A stretch of 64,000 nucleotides of DNA, from the NCBI RefSeq assembly GCF_033115175.1, contig NC_084835.1, positions 54,746,948-54,810,947 on the forward strand, read 5' to 3'. The DNA is from Lepus europaeus (lineage: Eukaryota > Chordata > Mammalia > Lagomorpha > Leporidae). Of this stretch, positions 47,267 to 59,405 are shown in pieces (position 1 is the stretch's first letter; each line of letters begins with the position of its first letter). The notes under the pieces were generated by a model. The model was not told the DNA's origin. It made no database searches and saw only the letters and a list, made by a program, of their open reading frames with translations. The translations under genes and the position numbers were made by a program.

Positions 47267-47591
47267 CTTTTTTTTTTTTTTTTTGACAGGCAGAGTGGAT
47301 AGTGAGAGAGAGACAGAGAGAAAGGTCTTCCTTTTTGCCGGTTGGTTCATTCTCCAATGGCTGCTGTGGCCAGCACGCCATGCTAATCCGAAGCCAGGAG
47401 CCAGGTGCTTCTCCTGGTCTCCAAAGCGGGTGCAGGGCCCAAGGACTTGGGCCATCCTCCACTGCCTTCCCGGGCCATAGCAGAGAGCTGGCCTGGAAGA
47501 GGGGCACCGGGATAGAATCCGGTGCCCCAACTGGGACTAGAACCCGGTGTGCTGGCACCACAAGGCGGAGGATTAGCCTGTTAAGCCACGG
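47267..47591 (-). mobile_element. CSINE2-type SINE, antisense
   Basis: Poly(T) of 18, then gacaggcagagtgg; ends ttaagccacggc. The open frames of 119-172 codons on both strands here are SINE translations. Confidence 0.94.
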
Positions 47592-47768
47592 CTGCTCTAA
47601 AGATCCACTCCGTCTTGAGGCCCTGGTTCTAGGGAATGCATATGGGGGCTGGAGCAGGGAGGACAGATTGCTTTGCCCTCTAAATTCACACCAGTGCTTT
47701 AATGTGTACCACCACATGTGAGGTTTTTTTCTTCCCACACAGACCAATCCTCTAAGACCCACTAGGTA

Positions 47769-48128
47769 GGGCTGGCATTGTGGTGCAGTGGGCTAAGCCA
47801 GCACGTGTGATGCCGGCATCCCATATCTGAGCACTGGTTTAAGTCCTGGCTGCTCCACTTCTGATGCAGCTCCCTGCTAATACACCTGGAAAGGTAGAGG
47901 ATGATGGCTCAAGAATCTAAGTCCCTACAACCCATGTGGGAGCCCAGGATGGAGTTCCCACTTCCTGGCTTCAGCCTGGTCCAGCCCTCACTGTTGTAAC
48001 AAAATTTGAGGAATAAACCACCAGATGTAAGATTCTCTCTCTCTTCCTCTCTCTTCCTGACTCTCTCTCTCCTCTTTCTGTATGTTTCTGTCTTTCAAAT
48101 AAGTAAATAAACGAATCTTTTAATAAGA
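47769..48128 (+). mobile_element. CSINE
   Basis: Head gggctggcattgtggtgc, long CT tract, tail aagtaaataaacgaatc. An approximate TSD around aagaccca is possible. Confidence 0.92.
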
Positions 48129-48379
48129 AAGACTCAATGGTTGTCCTGAAATTGAGTATAATCATGAAAATTCCCAGAGTTAGCACACAGCCTCCTCTGG
48201 GTAAGGTCTGGGGCTCACCAGACCAAGCCACACTTCAGTGCCCATGGCAGCCAGTGGGTTCCCAGGTTGCCACAGTCACCGTCTGCCTTAGCTAAAAACA
48301 CAGAGTCCTGTGACCTCGGTTTTGAGTTTAAAAACCTGGCTCAACTGCTCACAGATCTACCCATGTATTATAAAAGCAT

Positions 48380-49130
48380 ATAGCTCAGGTTCACCTGAGT
48401 GGAAGAGGTGCAGAGGGCAAGGTATGTAGGATAGGGGTACAGTTTCTGTGACCTCACTGGCCTGCTGCCCTCCCAGCACCTTAGCATCAGCTACACAGAA
48501 GCTCCCCACACCCTGTCCTTTCAGAGTTTTATTAGGCAACCTGAGAGAGGTGTGGTCGATGCAATCATTGGCCATTGGTGATCAACTCATCCCTCAGACC
48601 CTCTCCTCTCATCTGAGTTGGGAGGGGGCTGAAAGTTCCAGCCTTCTGATCATGTGGTTTGTCTCCCTGGCAGCCAACCTGCAGCCTGAGGCTGCCCAGG
48701 AGCTCCCAGCCACAGTCACCTCATTACCAGAGTATGTATAGCCATATACCAGACTATACCATTTCAAAGATTCCTTGGGTTTTAGGAGCTGTATGCCAGG
48801 AAATACAACAAAGACCAAAGTATGTGTTTCTTATTATCAATCGTAGTGTGTATAATCCAATAGCAAGATGCCTGCAACACAGAAGAGCTTGAGAAATGAT
48901 TGCTGTGTGTCTTCCATAAGCCATGGAAGGAGTGAGAAACAACAGGTGAAGGAGGCATGCCAAGGAAGACTGTGGCACCTGGATTTACCTGATGCCAAGC
49001 TTCACCCATTCAGCAACACCTGCTGTCAGTCTCCCTCTGGTCCACAAGGACATGATAAACGATCTTATATCTTTATTCTATTCTTAACAGCCATTGGGTG
49101 GGCTCTGACAAACTGAGGTCAAGTAATAAA
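48380..49130 (+). mobile_element. Ancient LTR-like repeat, copy 2 (class unassigned)
   Basis: Shares the catcattggccattggtga-type block with 23,260-23,300 and the surrounding order of motifs. The later part (ggttttaggagctgtatgcc, then tatgtgtttcttattatc) looks like the end of an old LTR. No retained reading frame. Confidence 0.5.
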
Positions 49131-49393
49131 TAGCACTGATCTATCTAGGTCAGTTTGACCATGAGTATTTTTGCTTGCTTTTCACACTACTGATAAAATC
49201 CTAGAACATTACATTTATGTCTAATGGTTTTTAGCCTCACTTCGTTCTGCCAAGAGAGAGGAGGAAGTAGACAGTTCTGTCTGAACCTGCCAACAGCTTT
49301 CTATTCTGTGGAGTAAGTGTCAACCCAGCCTGGGAAAAGAGCAGATACCTTATGATTATGGGCATATGCATCTTAATTTTTATTTTAAGTTTT

Positions 49394-49947
49394 TGCCCCC
49401 TCACACAGATTGGAATTCAAAGCAGAGACATAATACAGTGCACAAGTGACAGCAGAATTTATTTATAATAGAGGGTATACATGTGTGAGGGTGAGTCAGC
49501 CCACATAGAGAGATACTCGTCATGAGGGGGCCAGAGAACCGCCTATGAGGACAGAAAGGGGGAAGAGGTCAGAGAAGGACCCATAAGAAAGGTCCTGAGG
49601 CCAAAAAAAGCTTCTCACGCTTCCCTGCTCCCACACTATCAGCCCCTTTTATGAGGTAGGGGGTGGTACCCTAATTGAATATACAAAAGGAAGTGGAGTT
49701 TAGTGTGTGTGAGGTGAGGCTTTCAGGGAGTTTCATGGTACTTCTGCATGGAGCTTAACTCCCATATGGCCATCATGGCATCTCCTCTTTCCCAGTCCTG
49801 GAGGAGACACAGGTGCACCGTGGGAAAGGGGGTGAATGGGATTGACAGCTAAGGGGGTAGAATAACAATGCAGGGCTGTACAGAGATTATGAGAAAATCT
49901 TCCAGATCAACTATTCCTACCTAATCTTCCTGCCTAGTTACCCAACA
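49394..49947 (-). mobile_element. Solo LTR, antisense
   Basis: On the minus strand it has a TATA-like tcataaaagggg, then about 180 nt to ataaataaattctgctg (AATAAA complement near 49,452-49,457) and a U5-like end. Candidate boundaries TGCCCCCTC...CCCAACA give TG...CA termini. No TSD was found, so the ends are approximate. Confidence 0.5.
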
Positions 49948-51329
49948 TCAAGGTCAGACTATGATCTATTTTCTCCCAACAAGGAACCACATGTACTTTA
50001 TGGCAGGGCAACAATTGCAACTTATTTGCCCGGGGCGAAAGCTTGAGTGGCTTCCTGACTCAGCAACATTGGTATTCTGCCCTTCCCCTGCCTGGATAGA
50101 AGCCCCCGCCAACTCCCCTGCAGACCCAGGGCCCGGGAACTCATCCGGATGGACTAGAGGAGAGCTGTGGCTGGTGGACTTCTTTATGGGCAGTGTTCTC
50201 AAGCCTCAGGATCATGAAGAGATGACACCACAGCAAAGAGCCATGATCCTCCAAAGAAGGTTCTGTGCCCTGATCCCGGGACACAGAAAATGCATTTTAA
50301 AGGAAATCTGCTTATTTATCTACAATGCATTACTGAGCAATTCAGGTCTCTAAAATAAGGCAACTTTAAGTAATAATCCTCTAATTACCTAATTGCTTTC
50401 ACATAACAGGAAAATATTAAAGACAGTTTCAATCTAAGAACCTAATGAAAACTGGCATCTCACTGGAAGCAGAAGGAGTACCTTTACCAATGGGGAAATT
50501 TTTTTAGTTCCTTGAGTGATCTCTGACTTCTTTATTTGGTATCTGGTGGTTAAATAGAAAAATATCAATTCAAAGGGTTTCCTTTAAAAAATTTTCCCTC
50601 ATTCCTTCATTCTTTCTATAAGTAGCATTTTCCTCTGGGAAGCAAATGCATATTGCCAGTTAGGTGAGTAGCCCTCAACCCTTTCTGATGACCAGAGAAA
50701 AATTCAGAGATGTCCTAAATTAAGTGACAAGCCACTGGATGGAAGAAGGGAAGAGATAAGAGAAGTTTATACCAAACTCTCATTAGGCTGAACAAACAAA
50801 GAAAAGGAACTGCTCCACACACCTTTCTGTATGTGGAGGACCAGCCTCAAAACACATTACATTCCGCACGGGGAACAACCAACTGGGAAGCAGCCCACCC
50901 TTCTTCCTGTAAACTGTGTGGCCTACCAGGACTTGGCCTGTTTCCTGTTGTTCACCCCCCCATCTGTGGGCAAGGTATCCTCAATGGAAGAAATGTACAT
51001 TTCCTTCTCCTCAAATATTCATTATAAAGTATTTTTGCTTTTTAGATTCAGTGGACATTTTCCAAATGCTATCTTTCCACTGTGCTACTGGTGGTTCAGG
51101 GAATTTGTCCAAGGACTAGTCCTTTTATTTAGTTTAGCATCTGTAACAGTCCAATAAAACCTTTCTCATGCCAGAGGTTATTTGGTCTCTAAAATTTGCA
51201 TGTAATACTGATCATCACAACCACCTGTCCCCACTCATTAAATTCTTTTATAGTGGAGCTGGGGTAGGATCTGATTTATATTTTCACAAAGCTGCCAGGA
51301 TGGAGAACATCTGAGGTAGGGACTCCCTC
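49948..51329. other. No supported gene; one 130-codon open frame
   Basis: The plus-strand frame 49,961-50,353 is GC-richer at 50,080-50,160 than its surroundings and is open for 130 codons, but resembles no family I know. A 108-codon frame at 50,831-51,157 overlaps other open frames. AATAAA at 51,153-51,158 is followed by no A-tail. Confidence 0.4.
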
Positions 51330-51720
51330 CTTTCCAGGTTACACAGCCAGACAGAATCAAAGTGTGAGAGGGAGGCAGGCATCTGATACCTGATACTACA
51401 GTGGTAAACTGAGACGCTGCAGGTAACAGCCTCAGTGTGGGGCAGGAGGTGAGGATGGTTACGTCACTGCAGATGGTGGTGTTGAACTGGGTCTTGAAGG
51501 ATGGGGAAGAGGCACATGGGCTCCTCTGCAGGGTGGAGGAGCAGGGGGGATGAAAGGTGAGAGAGCAGAGGCAGGCAGGGAACTGTCAGAATCCTAGGGA
51601 GTAGGTGCAGAAGCAAGCATGGGGTGATGATAAAGAGCTTTGAATGCTGCTCAGCTTTTAATCTGTAGGTTATTGAGCTCTACTGAAGTTTTTTTCAGCA
51701 GGAGAGGAAATCAATCACTT
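51330..51720 (+). mobile_element. Ancient interspersed repeat (class unassigned)
   Basis: The block gaactgggtcttgaaggatg followed further on by ttttcagcaggagag recalls an ancient dispersed mammalian repeat also suspected at 33.3-33.7 kb. Tentative. Confidence 0.35.
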
Positions 51721-53107
51721 CTTCACTCACTGGATTTTGAGCTGGGTGTAGAATGCAACTGGGTTTCTGATCAAACACTGCATCTAGCTTCAGAGGATCA
51801 AGAGTTCCCTGGGTGCCTGGTATGGGTCATTGCAGATAGTTCTGTACCCACACTGAGACCCCCACAGATATTTTGTGTAGTTCATTTGAGTACATGAGTA
51901 GGGTGTGTAGCCATTTTGGGATCTTCCTGGGCATTGATCACCTTGCAGAGAGGTGAGGCAGTGATAACACCAACCAATATGATCATACCCTCCCCTCAAT
52001 GACAATAGAGGAGATCTAACATGCTCCACATGGATGTCATCCTAGACTCCAGCACCATCCACAAGCACTGAGCAGAGCTCTAGGGCACCACCCAGCACAC
52101 ACTTCTGAATATCCACAGAAGGACCAGACACTCCACTAAGCCACAGACATGTGTTTCAAAAATAAAACCCATCAGAGGAGAAAAACAAGTGGTTCCACAA
52201 ATGCCTAAAAATAAATGTAGAAACAAGATAAACTTGTACAGGAAGCACATAGAACCCTTAATAACATGAACAGAAAAAGATCTTTACCGTGACATATTAT
52301 AGTCAAACTTTCAATGGTAAAACATGAACAAAGTGTTCTAAAATGTGTACAAGAGGCTCTAAAGATTACCTTCAGAGGATGCTCAATCAGGCTAACAGAT
52401 GATTTCCTATCAGAAATCCTATAGTCTAGGAGAGAATGAAGAGACATGATGCAAGTACTCAAGGAAAAAAAAAAATCAACCCAGAATACTGGGTCTTGCA
52501 AAAACTTCATTTATGAATGAAGGTGAAATAAAGAATTTCCAAAAAAATGGAAATTAAAAGAATTTGTCATCACTCCTCTAGCCTTACAAAAGATGCTTGA
52601 GGAGGTTCTACACAGAGAAACATAGAAAGAGAATCATCATTATGAAAGAATGTAAAGGCAGAAAATATTCTTGTATATATACAAAGGAAATCCAAAGCAA
52701 ACAATAAGAATATTTATAGAAAAATGGCAGGGCCAAGTCATTACTTATCAATAATAACTTGGAATCTAAATGCCCTAAATTCTCCAATTGAAAAATATAG
52801 ACTGGCTAAATGGATTAAAAAATAAGATTCATCTATTTTGCTGCTTGCAAGAAGCACATCTCACCAACAAACATACACAAAGACTGAAAGTGAAAGCGTG
52901 GAAAAATATATTCCAAAATAACAGAAGGCAAAAAAAGAACAGGAGTAGCCGTCCTAATATAAAAAAAAATAGACTTTAATATGAAAACTATTAAAAGAGA
53001 CAAAGAAGGACATTATGTAGTGATTAAAGGATCAATTCAGCAGGAAGATGTGACTATAGTAAATGTGTATGCACCCAATAACCAGGATGCCTGGTTATTT
53101 AAAATAA

Positions 53108-53452
53108 ATGTTAATGAGTCTAAAGGGTGACATGGGATCCAATACAGTAGTAATCGGGGACTTCAACACCCCACTTACATCAATGAACACATCATCTAGA
53201 CTGAAAAAAATCAGCAAGGAAACAACAGAGCTATTCTACAATGTGGACCAAATGAACCTAATTGATATCTACAGGACATTTCATCCCACAGTTGCAGAAT
53301 ACACATTCTTTTCATTAGTGCACAGAATTTTCTTAAGGATAGACCATATGCTAGGCCATAAAGCAAGCTCAGCATATTTGAGAAAAACTGAAATCATACC
53401 ATGTGTCTTTTCTCACCACAATGGAATGAAATTTGGAATTCACAACTTATGA
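53108..53452 (+). pseudogene. L1 ORF2 endonuclease-domain remnant
   Basis: A 114-codon open piece with GDFNTPL at residues 18-24, a DIYRTFHPT block, RIDHMLGHK and FSHHNGMKF. These are AP-like endonuclease motifs of LINE-1 ORF2; the final SDH is SHH, losing a catalytic Asp. An upstream stop separates it from the N-terminal endonuclease piece. Confidence 0.88.
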
Positions 53453-53739
53453 AACTCTAGAAAATATGCAAACATATAGAAACTAAAACAACATGTTCAT
53501 GAATGAACAGCAAATCATAGAAAGAATCAAAGGCAAATAAAAAATTTTCTGGAAACAAAATAGATGGCAACAGAGCATATTAAAACTTAGGGGGAACAGC
53601 AAAAGCAATGTTAAGAAGGAAGTTTATACCAATTAGTACCTACAGCAAGAAATTATAAAGGCATGATATAAATGACCTAACAATGCATCTCAAGGATTTA
53701 GAAAAACAAGAACAAAACAAACTCAAAACTACTAGGAAG

Positions 53740-54078
53740 GCCGGCGCCGTGGCTCAACAGGCTAATCCTCCGCCTTGCGGCGCCGGCACACCGGGTTCTA
53801 GTCCCGGTCGGGGCACCGGTCCTGTCCCGGTTGCCCCTCTTCCAGGCCAGCTCTCTGCTGTGGCCAGGGAGTGCAGTGGAGGATGGCCCAAGTGCTTGGG
53901 TCCTGCACCCCATGGGAGACCAGGAGAAGCACCTGGCTCCTGCCATCGGAACAGCGCGGTGCGCCGGCCGCAGCGCGCTACCGCGGCGGCCATTAGAGGG
54001 TGAACCAACGGCAAAGGAAGACCTTTCTCTCTGTCTCTCTCTCTCTCACTGTCCACTCTGCCTGTCAAAAAAAAAAAA
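53740..54078 (+). mobile_element. CSINE2-type SINE, 15-bp TSD, CpG-rich
   Basis: Perfect TSD aaaactactaggaag at 53,725-53,739 and 54,079-54,093. The head gccggcgccgtggctcaac and a body retaining many CpGs (ggcgccggcacaccggg, gcgccggccgcagcgcg) make this one of the youngest-looking insertions in the window. Confidence 0.97.
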
Positions 54079-55515
54079 AAAACTACTAGGAAGAAAAAAT
54101 TAATTAAAATTAGAGAAAAATAAACAAATGTGAGACCAAAAGAATGAAACAAAAGATCGGTGAAATGAAAAGCTGTTTTTTTTTAAAAATGCCACTTATT
54201 GGTCCAACTACCAAAAAAGAGGGAGGGATGAGAAGAAACTGATAGATTTCTAGACACATACAATCTACCAAAACTGAATCCAGAAGATAGAAAACAAAAT
54301 ATACTAATAACCAAGATGGAGATCAAATCATTAATAAAGACCTTTATTAATAAGCCAGTGGTCAGATGGTTTCTCGGCTGAATTCTACCAAACTTTTAAA
54401 GAAGAAATGTTGCCAATTGTCTCAAATTATTCAAAACAATTGAAATGGAGAGAATTCTCTCAAATTCCTATAAGGCCAACGCCACTTTAAGTCCAAAACC
54501 AGAAAAAAATACAATAAAGAAAGAGAACTATAGAACACTATCCCTGATGAACATAGATGCAAAATCATCAATAAAATACTAGCTAATCAAATTTAACAAC
54601 ACATTAGAAAGATCATTCCCCTGGACCAACTGAAATTTTTCCCTGTTATGCAGGGATGGTTCAATGTATGCAAATCAATAAATGTGATACATCACATTAA
54701 CAAATTGAAGAATAAAAACCATATGTTTATCTCAATATATGCAGAGAAAGCATGTGATGAAATACTACATCCTTTCAAGATAAAAACCTTAAGCAAATTG
54801 GGTACAGAAGGAACATTCCTTAACACAATCAAGGCAATATATGACAAATCCACAACCAGCATCATATTGAATGGGAAAAGTTAGTTCTACCACATGACCC
54901 AGCACTCCTACTCCTGAGAATTTACTCAAAATAAATGAAATCAGCAAATAAAAGAGTTATGTGTACCCCCATGTTTATTGTAGCTCAATTCACAATAGAT
55001 AGAATATGGAATCAACCCAGATGTCCCTCAACTGATGACTTGATAAAAACAATATGGTAAATATACACTACGGAATACTATCTAGTCATAAAAAGAATGA
55101 AATCCTGTATTTTGGAACAAAGGGATGCAACTGGAAACCATTATGCTTAGTGAAGTAAGCCAGTATCAAAAAGAAAATTATCATGTTTTCCCTGATTTGT
55201 AGTAACCAACGTACAGTGTACAAAATAAGCAAAATTGTCATCTTGAGATTTGATTACTATTTATAGCTCTTGTCTATACTCTTGAGGAATAGTGTTGTTT
55301 CTGCTTACTATTTGTTGAATTATTTATTTAGTGAGGGTTAAGCTTATAATCCTAAACTGAAAGTATGTCATTGTAAAAATTAAAATAAAAACAAGAAAGG
55401 AAGGAGGAGGGAGAGCAAGTGGGAGGGAGGGTAGGGTGGGAAGTATCATTATCCATGAATCTGCATATGTGAAATACATGAAATTTCTTCACCTTATGTA
55501 AATAAAAAATTTTAA

Positions 55516-55908
55516 TAAATATATCAATTCTAAGACAGTTTTCCCCCTCTTCTTTTGTTAAAACCATTGCCACAGAGAACACTTGGAAAGTGTTAACTAC
55601 TGAGATCTAATTTTAATTTATGTTGTAATGCGGCAGTAGTAGTACTTGAGAGAGATTTGGATAGACTTGTGGTAGAGGTGATGAAAGCCTGTTGTCACAT
55701 GCTGTTCCTCATATAATGGGTCCTAATATAATTAGTCATAGCTGTGTTAATGATCACTTAGGCATATTACTTCATAATTTATCAGTGAAATATTTAAATT
55801 GTTATTTGTTATTTGTTCTGTTGGTTCTCTTCTAACTCAACAAAGTACACATTGACTTTTCTTTTTAACACTTCAGTCAATGATTCAATCACAGGTCCAA
55901 CCTTGGAA
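55516..55908. other. Nothing recognised
   Basis: AT-rich sequence between two L1 elements. Confidence 0.5.
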
Positions 55909-55921
55909 AAGGGGAGGAAAA

Positions 55922-56518
55922 CGAAAGTCTCACAAGCATGGAAAGCCAAGACACGGTGGCAAAACAACCTAAATGAAAGATCTTGGTGAACAAGACCCCA
56001 GCAAAAGGAACAGGCCATCAAGGAGGGAGGCACCTTTCTCTGAAGGAAGGAAGGAACCTCCACTGTGATATGGCCTTGACTAAACAAGTTCAGAGTTGGT
56101 GAACTCAAGGGGCTTCCATAGCCTTGGCGGCTCATGGCAAGAGCCTTGAGTGATTACTGACGTCATAAATAAGGGTGTCAATTGTTAAATCAACAACGGG
56201 AGTCACTGGGCACATGCTTCCCACTTAGGATCTCTGTCCTTAATGTGTTTTACTATGAGAGTTAAAGATAACACTACTAGTCGAACAGTACTCTATATGT
56301 TGTGTGGTTGTGTGGGTGCAGTCTGTTGAAATCTTTGCTTAGTATATACTAAGTTGATCTTCTGTATATAAAGATAATTGAAAATGAACCTTGATGAAGA
56401 GTGGGATGGGAGAGGGAATGGGAGAGGGCTGTGGGAGGGAGGGAGGTTAGGGAGGGGAGCCACAACAATGCTAAAGTTGCACTTTGTAAATTCACATTTA
56501 TTAAATAAAAAAAAATTT
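55922..56518 (+). mobile_element. 5'-truncated L1 with 13-bp TSD
   Basis: TSD aaggggaggaaaa at 55,909-55,921 and 56,519-56,531. Starts near gcatggaaagccaagacacg and ends ttaaataaaaaaaaattt. Variant 3'UTR with tgacgtcataaataagg, similar to the older L1 at 19.7 kb. Confidence 0.95.
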
Positions 56519-56543
56519 AAGGGGAGGAAAATTCCAGTGAGGA

Positions 56544-56878
56544 TTTTTTTTAAAGATTTATTGTTATATATTTGAAAGGCAGAGTGGAAGAGGGAGAGAT
56601 AGAAGAAGAAAGGGAGATCTTCTATCCACTGGTTCACTCCCCAAATAACTACATGACTGAGGTTGAGCCAGGCTGAAGCCAGTAGCCTAGAACTCCATCC
56701 TGATCTCCCACATGGGTGGCAGGGTTCAAAGTAGTTGGGCCATCATCCCCTGCCTCCCCAGGCACATCAGCAGGGAGCTGAATCAGAATTAGAGCAACCA
56801 GGACTTGTACTGGTGCTCCCAAATGGGATTCTGGTATCACAGGCAGTGGCTTAACTCACTGTGCCACAACACTGGCCT
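56544..56878 (-). mobile_element. CSINE, antisense
   Basis: From tttttttaaagatttattg to cacaacactggcc. Full-length but diverged. Confidence 0.92.
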
Positions 56879-57061
56879 TGCAGGGAACAATTTAATTCTT
56901 CTTTAATTTTTAGTCATTGGCATTGTTTAGCCTTGCCTGTACATGTTGACATACTTGTAAAATGCAAACCTGTAGACTCTATGCTGCTGAATAAAAAATT
57001 AGTGAACCTGAAGATAAATTAGTAGAAATAATCAAACTCAAATATGAAGAAGAAAAATAGA

Positions 57062-57186
57062 AATGGCCATTGCGGCCATCTGGGGAGTGAACCAACTGAT
57101 GGAAGACCTTTCTCTCTGTCTCTCCCTCTCACTGTCTGTAACTTTTCCTCTCAAATAAATAAATGAAATCTTTACAAAAAAAAAAA
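57062..57186 (+). mobile_element. CSINE 3' fragment
   Basis: Only the 3' third: ggccattgcggccatctggg through the CT tract to aaataaataaatgaaatc. The 5' truncation lies at aaaatagaaat, which is repeated approximately downstream. Confidence 0.88.
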
Positions 57187-57226
57187 AGAAATAAAGAAAG
57201 AAATGTCATTGGAATACTTGAATGAG

Positions 57227-57575
57227 GGCCTGGCACTGTGCCATAGCATGTAACACACCATCTTATATAGGCACCACTTCAAGTCCTAGCTGCTCCATTT
57301 CTGATCCAGATCCCTGTTCATGGCATAGTAGAGCAGTGAAAGATGGTCCAAGTGCTTGGGCCCCAGCACCCATGTGAGAGACTTGGAAGAATCTCCTGGC
57401 TCCTGGCTTCAGCCTAACTCAGCCCTAACTCAGCCCTGGCCCAGCCCTGGCCGCTGTGGTCATTTAGGGAGTGAACCAGCAGATGCATGATGTCCCTTTC
57501 TTTCTTTCTCTGTCTCTATCTCTCTGTAATTCTGCCTTTCAAATAAACAAAATAAATCTTAAAAAAAAAGACTCA
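57227..57575 (+). mobile_element. CSINE with internal cctaactcag duplication
   Basis: TSD ttgaatgag at 57,218-57,226 and 57,576-57,584. The body carries the tandem steps cctaactcag (twice) and ccctggccca near 57,412-57,445. Confidence 0.93.
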
Positions 57576-57584
57576 TTGAATGAG

Positions 57585-57693
57585 AAGAGAGATAACAGGG
57601 TAAAAGAAATATTTGAGGAGATGCTGATTGAAAATTTTCAAAATTAATAAATGTCAAAGCAACAACTAAGAATGTTAGAGAATACCAGGCAAG

Positions 57694-57727
<34 letters not shown>

Positions 57728-57898
57728 GTACCACCAGGACTTAAAGAAATCAAGGACAAAGAGAAAATCTTGAAGTAGTCAGAGGAAAAAAAAAAGTGAG
57801 ATTACAAAAACAGAAATGGAGAGAATTTCATCAGATTCTTCCTCAAGGTCATCATGAAGCCAATGGAAAAACAAGTTAAAATGAAGAAAGAAAAACAC
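57585..57898 (+). mobile_element. Old L1 fragment (ORF1-ORF2 interval)
   Basis: Contains agagaaaatcttgaagtagt and agagaatttcatcagattct, matching the old L1M-type interval also seen in antisense at 11.2-11.5 kb. A CATA/CA microsatellite interrupts it at 57,696-57,727. Confidence 0.6.
57696..57727. repeat. CATA/CA microsatellite
   Basis: (CATA)3-4 followed by (CA)9. Confidence 0.9.
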
Positions 57899-58225
57899 TG
57901 TTAAACATTGTAGATTAAGCTCATTAGTTATAGCAAAACAACTTTCTTATGTATTGTTAGCTGCTTAACTAATTTCTGTTTATGCAAAAGACCCACAGTT
58001 TGATGCTATTTATCGAGCAGAAATACAGCCAGAACTAATGCCTGACCTCTTTCTTAATAAACTGGAAATCCCATTGCTGCTACTGCCTTACCCTTGCTAC
58101 TAAGAACCAGGTACTGGATCTTGTACCACAGACACCACAGAAAAATTACATGTCTCATTGAAAATCTCACAGAAAAATTCATCTCTCCCCCAATGACTGC
58201 AACCTCCTCTGGTATAGTTCTCCAG
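57899..58225 (+). mobile_element. LTR-like insertion between L1 segments
   Basis: Starts tgttaaacattg and contains cttaataaactgg (AATAAA near 58,055). L1 sequence lies on both sides. Boundaries and family uncertain. Confidence 0.35.
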
Positions 58226-59105
58226 GACTTGGATGTGTACCAAAGACACAGGCAAGAAAAGAGTAAGTAGATAAATTGGACTTCATGAGAATTTTAAAAT
58301 GTTGTGTATAAAAGATGTATCAAATAAAATTTGGGATCGCAGAATGGGCTACATGAGATACATAAAAAGAATGCTTAATATCCCTAGTCATTTTTGAAAA
58401 GCAAGTCAAAACTTCAATGAAATATCACCTCACATCTGTTAGCTTAGCTAGTATAAAAATAAGATAAACATTGACACAGACGTGGAGAAATTGGAACAAT
58501 TATACACCACTGAATGTAAAAGGGGTTAGCCACCATGGAAAACAGTATGGAGGTCCCTCGAAAAATTTAAAAATAGAACTATCATATAAGCCAGCAATTC
58601 CACTTATTGATATATATTCAAAAGACTCAAAAGTCAGATCTTGAAGGGATACTTCTGCATTCATATTCATGGCAGTGTTATTCACAAAAACTAACATGTG
58701 GAAGCCACTCTAAGTGCCCATCAAAGGATGACTGGAGAAGCAAAATGTGGTACTGTGTGTGTGTACACAAATGAGATAATCTTAAAAAAAGAAGGAAATT
58801 CTGATATGTGGTAAAACATGGATAACACTTGAGGACTTAATACTAAATGAAATTAAGCCAGTATAAAAAATAATCTTTATGATGCCACGTCCATGAGACA
58901 GAACTGTGAAAATCGTAGACATGAAATAGAATGAGCGGAAGAAAAGGAAAGTAGGGAAGTTGTTAGTTAATGTGTACAGACGTTCTGTTTTACAAGATGA
59001 AAAGAGTCTTGCAGACAGATGATGGCGATGGTTGTACAACAATACAAATGTACTTAACATCACTTTATGTGCAATTTGGCACAATAAAAAATTGTGAAAG
59101 AAACA
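58226..59105 (+). mobile_element. Old L1 ORF2 C-terminal region and 3' end, sense
   Basis: Blocks agataaattggacttcatg, aagtcaaaacttcaatgaaa, ccatggaaaacagtatggag, and a 3' end at gcacaataaaaaattg. Many stops. Confidence 0.85.
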
Positions 59106-59180
59106 AAATGAGACCATTTTCAGATAATTAAATTAGAATTATTCAACCAAAACCATGCATTTTCTGTTTTTGTTTTTTTT

Positions 59181-59196
59181 TGTTGTTGTTGTTGTT
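59181..59196. repeat. (TTG)n microsatellite
   Basis: Five TTG units after a T-rich stretch. Confidence 0.85.
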
Positions 59197-59405
59197 ACTT
59201 TGCTTCTAACAAAAAAGAGAATGAACATTAGTTGAAAAAATTAGTTGAACATGATTTATATGTCTTGGATAAAATACCAAATGGAGTAACAAGAAAGCTA
59301 AGATAGAAAAGTGTATTGCTTTTAATTTTATGACGAAATATATAAAATTTGGCCAATTTTCAAATTCATGATCATCTTTAAACAAAATAAGCAAAAATTC
59401 TTTAA

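Larger units (their letters stand above)
52030..55515 (+). mobile_element. L1 with ORF2 remnants and internal deletion, sense
   Basis: Begins in the ORF1-ORF2 interval, then gives ORF2 endonuclease pieces (52,788-52,979 and 53,108-53,452), a reverse transcriptase piece (54,648-54,884), and jumps to the ORF2 C-terminus and 3'UTR (54,885-55,515, ending taaataaaaaattttaataa). In the endonuclease piece GDFN is kept, but the SDH catalytic triplet reads SHH. In the RT piece the first catalytic Asp position (ISIDAEKAFD in active L1) is Tyr ([10 protein letters not shown]). The segment that would carry the [YF]ADD motif is deleted. Dead copy. Confidence 0.9.

Noticed and set aside
47244..47762. 172-codon minus-strand frame with overlapping plus-strand frames
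   Set aside because: Mostly a CSINE2 translation (recurring GPSPWALHP-type peptide seen at many SINEs).
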